A DNA stretch of 64,000 nucleotides from Antiquaquibacter metalliresistens. Its GTDB lineage: Bacteria; Actinomycetota; Actinomycetes; Actinomycetales; Microbacteriaceae. The position numbers and the translations under genes are program-made. Positions 60,572 to 64,000 of this stretch are shown here, in pieces. The notes under the pieces are model-generated. The model did no database searches. It was not told where the DNA came from and worked only from the letters and a program-made list of their open reading frames with translations. Within the stretch, counting starts at the first letter, position 1. Every line of letters begins with the position of its first letter. Where the stretch lies: the NCBI RefSeq assembly GCF_029211225.1, contig NZ_JARGEM010000002.1, positions 186,001 through 250,000 on the forward strand, in the 5' to 3' direction.

Positions 60572-61252
60572 CTAGCGCGGTGGCATCGCAGCGCGCGGCA
60601 CCGGCACGAACACCCGCACCAGCACCACCCCGACCGCCGCACCGAGCAGTTGCGCCGCGACGAAGCCGAGCACCGAGGACGGCGCGATGCCCGCGAAGGT
60701 GTCGCTGAAGATGCGCCCGATGGTGATGGCGGGGTTGGCGAAGCTCGTGGAGCTCGTGAAGTAGTAGGCGGCGCCGATGTAGGCGCCGACCGCGACCGGG
60801 ATCGCGCCCGTGCGCTCCGTGCGCACGAGCGCGAAGATCACGAGCACGAGGCCGGCGGTCGCAACGATCTCCGCGATGAAGGTGCCGGCGCCGAGCCGCT
60901 CGGTGGTGCTGATGGTGACGGCGGGCAGGTCGAACATGAGGTTGGCGAGGGCGGCGCCGCCGATGCATCCGAGAATCTGCGACGGGATGTAGAGCGCGAT
61001 GTCCCGCCACGGCCGCCGGCCGAGCACGCCGTCGGCAAGCGACACCGCCGGGTTGAAGTGCGCACCGCTCACCGTGATGAACACGGCGATGAGCACCCCG
61101 AGCCCGAGCGCGGTGGCGAACGCGTTCTGCAGCAGTTGCAGCCCGACATCGGTCGGCGAGAGGCGCTCGGCCATGATGCCGGAGCCGATGACGGTGGTGG
61201 CGAGCAGGGCGCTGCCGAGGAACTCGGCGGCGAGGCGTCGGGCGAGGTGCAT
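60572..61252 (-). CDS. aquaglyceroporin-type MIP channel in the ars locus
   Basis: A 226-residue six-span MIP channel with both NPA motifs, HFNPAVSLAD and FANPAITIGR. It lies head-to-head with the ArsR-ArsC gene and shares its operator, so it is likely the exit path for arsenite, as known for AqpS. ATG 61252 follows TACGAT by six bases (leaderless). Confidence 0.88.
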   Translation of the reverse strand: MHLARRLAAEFLGSALLATTVIGSGIMAERLSPTDVGLQLLQNAFATALGLGVLIAVFITVSGAHFNPAVSLADGVLGRRPWRDIALYIPSQILGCIGGAALANLMFDLPAVTISTTERLGAGTFIAEIVATAGLVLVIFALVRTERTGAIPVAVGAYIGAAYYFTSSTSFANPAITIGRIFSDTFAGIAPSSVLGFVAAQLLGAAVGVVLVRVFVPVPRAAMPPR

Positions 61253-61272
61253 GCGCACATCGTAGCGGCATT

Positions 61273-61292
61273 GCATAGACTTCCATCTATGC
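61273..61292. promoter_or_regulatory. ArsR operator 2
   Basis: GCATAGA-CTTCCA-TCTATGC sits between the aquaporin and arsR-arsC genes. The right half contains the ATG of the regulator gene itself, and TAGACT within it (61276-61281) is the regulator's -10. Confidence 0.85.
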
Positions 61293-62212
61293 TTCCCGAT
61301 CCGATCGACCGCGACGAGGCGGAACAGATCGCGCGCAACCTCAAGGCGATGGCCGATCCCACGCGCATCCAGCTGCTGGGGCTGATCCAGCAGGCGCCGG
61401 ACGGTCGTGCGACGGTCACCGAGCTCGCCGAGCGCCTGGGTCTCGCCCAGCCGACCGCCACCCACCACCTCAAGGTGCTCGCCGACGAGGGCCTGCTCGA
61501 TCGCACCCAGGAGGGTCGCCAGGTCTGGCACTCGATCGCACCGGAACGGGCCGGGGATGTCGCCGAGTCCGTGCGCGCGGACCCCGCGGCCGGCGTCGTG
61601 GCCGGCCCCGTGCTCGAACGGATCGCCGCCGACCTCGCCGTGCGTTTCGCCGGGGTGTTCTCCCCCGAGACGGTCACGGGCGTGGTCGACGAGAGCTACC
61701 GGCTGCTCGCCGAGCAGGCCCGCATCACGCGCTACCTGCCCTCGCTCACCTCCCGCTTCGCCGCCGAGCGACTCGCCGCCCTCGCCCGCGCCAAGACGGC
61801 GCCGGAGGGTCCGCCGAGCGTGCTCTTCGTGTGCGTGCAGAACGCGGGCCGCTCGCAGCTGGCCTCCGCGATCCTGCGCTCCCTCGGCGGCGACGACGTG
61901 CGGGTGCTGACGGCCGGCTCGCAGCCCGCGGGCGCGATCGATCCCCGCGTCATCGCGGCCCTCGACGAGATCGGCGTCTCGATCGACGGCGAGTTTCCGA
62001 AGCCGCTCACCGACGAGGTCGTGCGGGCGGCGGATGTGGTGGTCACGATGGGCTGCGGGGACGCCTGCCCCGTGTATCCCGGCCGTCGCTATCTCGACTG
62101 GGAGCTGCCCGACCCGGCCACGCTGACGATGGATGGGGTGCGCGAGGTGCGCGACGACATCGACCGCCGCGTGCGCCAGTTGCTCACCGAACTCGATTCG
62201 CAAAAAGCATAG
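61289..62212 (+). CDS. arsR: ArsR repressor fused to arsenate reductase
   Basis: A 307-residue fusion. Residues 1-90 are an ArsR winged helix (KAMADPTRIQLLGLIQ, LAQPTATHHLKVLADEGLL). Residues 105-175 are the helical extension seen in ArsC (FAGVFSPETVTGVVDESYRLL). Residues 180-307 are a LMW-PTP-type reductase with CVQNAGRSQ and MGCGDACPVYPGRRY. It joins arsenic sensing and arsenate reduction. No ArsR-type CxC arsenite pair is obvious in the N-terminal helix region; sensing may use other cysteines. The mRNA seems leaderless and starts inside its own operator. Confidence 0.9.
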   Translation: MLPDPIDRDEAEQIARNLKAMADPTRIQLLGLIQQAPDGRATVTELAERLGLAQPTATHHLKVLADEGLLDRTQEGRQVWHSIAPERAGDVAESVRADPAAGVVAGPVLERIAADLAVRFAGVFSPETVTGVVDESYRLLAEQARITRYLPSLTSRFAAERLAALARAKTAPEGPPSVLFVCVQNAGRSQLASAILRSLGGDDVRVLTAGSQPAGAIDPRVIAALDEIGVSIDGEFPKPLTDEVVRAADVVVTMGCGDACPVYPGRRYLDWELPDPATLTMDGVREVRDDIDRRVRQLLTELDSQKA

Positions 62213-62230
62213 ATAGCGGTCTATGCTTTT
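62203..62230. promoter_or_regulatory. ArsR operator 3
   Basis: AAAAGCATAGA-TAGCGG-TCTATGCTTTT overlaps the stop codon of the arsR-arsC fusion and supplies TATGCT (62222-62227), the -10 of the next gene. Confidence 0.85.
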
Positions 62231-62233
62231 CTC

Positions 62234-62632
62234 ATGAAGCCTGTCGTCCTCTTCGTCTGCATCCACAACGCCGGTCGCTCCCAGATGGCCGCCGGTTACA
62301 TGAAGGCCCTCTCCGGGGGTGCTGTCGAGGTGCGCTCCGGCGGCTCCGAGCCGGGCGACCAGATCAACCCGATCGCGATCCAGGCGATGGCCGAGGAGGG
62401 CATCGACATCTCGCAGGGCGTGCCCCAGCTGATGACCACCGAGCAGGTGCGCGACTCGGACGTCGTGATCACGATGGGCTGCGGCGACGTCTGCCCGATC
62501 TTCCCGGGCAAGCGCTACGAGGACTGGGAGCTCACCGACCCCAAGGGCAAGAGCATCGAGGAGGTGCGCCCGATCCGCGACGACATCAAGGGCCGCGTCG
62601 AGGCGCTGCTCAAGGAGCTGCTGCCCGCCTGA
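62234..62632 (+). CDS. arsC: arsenate reductase (LMW-PTP type)
   Basis: A 132-residue single-domain reductase: CIHNAGRSQMAAGYM (CX5R), GGSEPGDQINPIA, and MGCGDVCPIFPGKRYEDW. No helical extension, unlike the two others here. ATG six bases after TATGCT of the operator, so leaderless. Confidence 0.92.
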   Translation: MKPVVLFVCIHNAGRSQMAAGYMKALSGGAVEVRSGGSEPGDQINPIAIQAMAEEGIDISQGVPQLMTTEQVRDSDVVITMGCGDVCPIFPGKRYEDWELTDPKGKSIEEVRPIRDDIKGRVEALLKELLPA

Positions 62633-62640
62633 GTGGCCAC

Positions 62641-62657
62641 TGAGTGGTCACCACTCA
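62641..62657. terminator. short perfect palindrome after arsC
   Basis: TGAGTGGT-C-ACCACTCA is an 8-1-8 inverted repeat 8 bp after the arsC stop. It may be a terminator or an operator for the lipoprotein gene. Confidence 0.45.
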
Positions 62658-62733
62658 TGGTGCCCGGTGACCGGGTGCGCGACGGTGGATGCAGCGGTCG
62701 AACGACCGGCCATCCCGTCACGAAGGAACTGAC

Positions 62734-63186
62734 ATGCGTGCCACGTCCCTGCCCATCGCCGTCCTCGGCGCCGCCGCGCTGACCCTCTCGCTCACCGGAT
62801 GCTTCGGCAACCCGGTCGAGAACCTCGTCGAGGGCGTGATCGAGAACCAGACCGGCATCGACGTGGACACCAGCGCCGGTGGCGGCTCGGCACAGGTGCC
62901 GGACGGCTGGCCGGGCCTGCCCATCCCCGAGGGGCAGATCGTCTCCTCGCTCGCCATCGACACCACGTACACCCTGACCATCACGGTCGCCTCGGACGAG
63001 GTCGCTGGTTCGGTCGCCGACCAGATCGAGGGCCTCGGATACGAGGTGCTCGCCGAAGGCGACATGGGCGAGCTGAAGACCACGGTGCTGCAGAGCCCGG
63101 AGTGGACCGTGAGCCTCAGCTGGTACACCGACCCGGATTCCAACGGCGTCGTGCTCAACTACGGGGTCGCGAAGACCGACTCCTAG
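62734..63186 (+). CDS. lipoprotein of unknown function
   Basis: A 150-residue exported protein, lipobox SLTGC at residue 23, then a mature domain with two alternating strands and helices (YTLTITVASDEVAGSVADQIEGLGYEVLAEG). GAAGGAA precedes the ATG. Its stop shares CTAG with the convergent regulator gene. Function unknown. Confidence 0.8.
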   Translation: MRATSLPIAVLGAAALTLSLTGCFGNPVENLVEGVIENQTGIDVDTSAGGGSAQVPDGWPGLPIPEGQIVSSLAIDTTYTLTITVASDEVAGSVADQIEGLGYEVLAEGDMGELKTTVLQSPEWTVSLSWYTDPDSNGVVLNYGVAKTDS

Positions 63187-64000
63187 ATCGGGCTCGCCTC
63201 GTCGAGCGCGCGCGCGAGTTCGTCGCGCCCGGTGACCCCGAGCTTGCGGTACACGCTCGCGAGGTGGTTCTCCACCGTGCGCAGCGAGAGCCCGAGCCGC
63301 TCGGCGATCTCACGATTGCGTTCGCGCCGGGCCGCCGCCACGGCCACCTCGCGCTCGCGCTCGGTGAGCTCGATGTCCGGATCGCGCGCGCGGTGAACCA
63401 GCACCATGCCGGGCCGGGCGATATCGGCCCGCCGTGCCGCCGCGCGCACCGCCAGGCGCGGGGCGCGATCGCGCTGGGCGAGACGCTCGGCCAGCAACAG
63501 CCCCTCCACCGCCGTCGTCACGTGACCGGCGCCGACCAGGCGATCCGTCAGGTCGACCACCGCAGCGATGTCGCCGACGTGCAGCGCCTCCGCTTGGGCC
63601 GCCACCACCGCGATGAACTCGCTGCCGGATCGATCGGCCGCCTCGCGCAGCAGCGGCGCCGAGCGCGCGGCATGCCCGAGTCGGGTGAGCAGCGCGAGGG
63701 TCATCGCGGTGAGCAGGTCGTGGCGGAACTCGAGCCCGGTCACGGCGGCGCGATGCACGGCGTCGGCCGCGGCATCCGTTCGCCCCTCGGCGGCCAGCAG
63801 CCACGCCTCGGCCTCGGCCGCGTGCAGCACCACCTTGACGTCGTCGCGGTGCGCGGCGGTCAGCGCGTCCAGCGCGCTGCGGGCCGCCTCGGCCTCGCCG
63901 AGCTGCGCCTGGATGCCGGCGTGCAGGGCGCTCGCCGCGCCGAGCAGTCCCGTGAAGTCCCGCCAGCGCAGTTGCTCCACGGCGAGCGCGGCGAGGTGCG
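63183..64000 (-). CDS. LuxR-family transcriptional regulator, 5'-truncated by window edge
   Basis: The frame is open to the window edge. The C-terminal 65 residues are a LuxR-type helix-turn-helix (LTEREREVAVAAARRERNRE, IAERLGLSLRTVENHLASVYRKLGV). The rest is a run of TPR-like helices (EAEAWLLAAEGRTDAAADAVHRAA), as in the large MalT/LAL-type regulators with ATPase and repeat domains. The missing N-terminus probably holds the ATPase. Confidence 0.85.
   Translation of the reverse strand, partial: HLAALAVEQLRWRDFTGLLGAASALHAGIQAQLGEAEAARSALDALTAAHRDDVKVVLHAAEAEAWLLAAEGRTDAAADAVHRAAVTGLEFRHDLLTAMTLALLTRLGHAARSAPLLREAADRSGSEFIAVVAAQAEALHVGDIAAVVDLTDRLVGAGHVTTAVEGLLLAERLAQRDRAPRLAVRAAARRADIARPGMVLVHRARDPDIELTEREREVAVAAARRERNREIAERLGLSLRTVENHLASVYRKLGVTGRDELARALDEASPI

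Overview
The window is GC-rich (about 70 percent) chromosomal DNA of an actinobacterium, most likely a member of the Microbacteriaceae. Supporting signs are a fused ispDF gene, CarD, a SenX3/RegX3 pair divergent from phoU, a GlnR-type regulator, ppk next to a MutT1-type NUDIX/phosphatase fusion, DUF222-HNH endonuclease, many GTG/TTG starts, and frequent leaderless promoters (TANNNT followed 6-8 nt later by ATG/GTG). No CRISPR array, rRNA or intact insertion sequence was seen.

Layout. 1-13.3 kb: a catabolic cluster of unknown substrate: aldehyde dehydrogenase (cut by the window edge), a ribose-type ABC transporter (binding protein, double ATPase, permease), SnoaL-like protein, ketopantoate-reductase-like enzyme, Dabb protein, zinc alcohol dehydrogenase, XRE-cupin regulator, an M24 peptidase/creatinase-fold enzyme with lost metal ligands, a 3-hydroxyisobutyrate-dehydrogenase-like enzyme, an SDR and a TRZ/ATZ-type amidohydrolase. 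13.4-21.1 kb: core genes rlmB-cysS, ispDF, carD, a lipoprotein, regX3-senX3 and phoU. 21.1-34.9 kb: mixed genes, with a small defence-like group at 25.3-27.8 kb (NUDIX, an SRA plus PD-(D/E)XK nuclease, a NERD protein) and an SOS-box-controlled DUF222-HNH endonuclease at 28 kb; then gpmA, a methyltransferase, a FUSC membrane protein, a YgfZ-like protein and a nitrobindin-like protein. 34.9-43.0 kb: glnR, ppk, a mutT1-like gene and pstSCAB. 43.0-43.7 kb: the first arsenate reductase. 43.7-47.1 kb: a leftward OsmC/CopC/PCu(A)C/DyP-peroxidase operon. 48.6-51.7 kb: tRNA-Lys with a repeated 3' end and an accessory segment of unknown membrane proteins, a broken SDR and a HIRAN protein, bounded by a degenerate third copy. 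51.7-52.8 kb: vapBC and remnants of two truncated genes. 52.8-60.5 kb: a sulfur-scavenging-type cluster with a 19-codon leader peptide, an alpha/beta hydrolase, an FMN reductase, an ABC transporter and DszC-like and DszA-like flavoenzymes. 60.6-62.6 kb: arsenic genes (aquaporin, ArsR-ArsC fusion, ArsC). 62.7-64 kb: a lipoprotein and a truncated LuxR-type regulator.

How the parts connect. SenX3/RegX3/PhoU, ppk and pstSCAB form a phosphate-starvation module, and 11-bp-spaced GTTCACC-like repeats lie before phoU/senX3, ppk and pstS. The two distant arsenic loci share the same operator, AAAAGCATAGA-N6-TCTATGCTTTT (the copy at 61.28 kb keeps only the inner seven bases of each arm), so one ArsR probably controls all of them. 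The two ends of the sulfur cluster share a promoter layout (GTGAC-NN-TTGTGACG followed about 43 nt later by TAGCGT). The most system-like candidates are the SRA-nuclease/NUDIX/NERD group, the sulfur cluster with its leader peptide, and the tRNA-Lys accessory segment.
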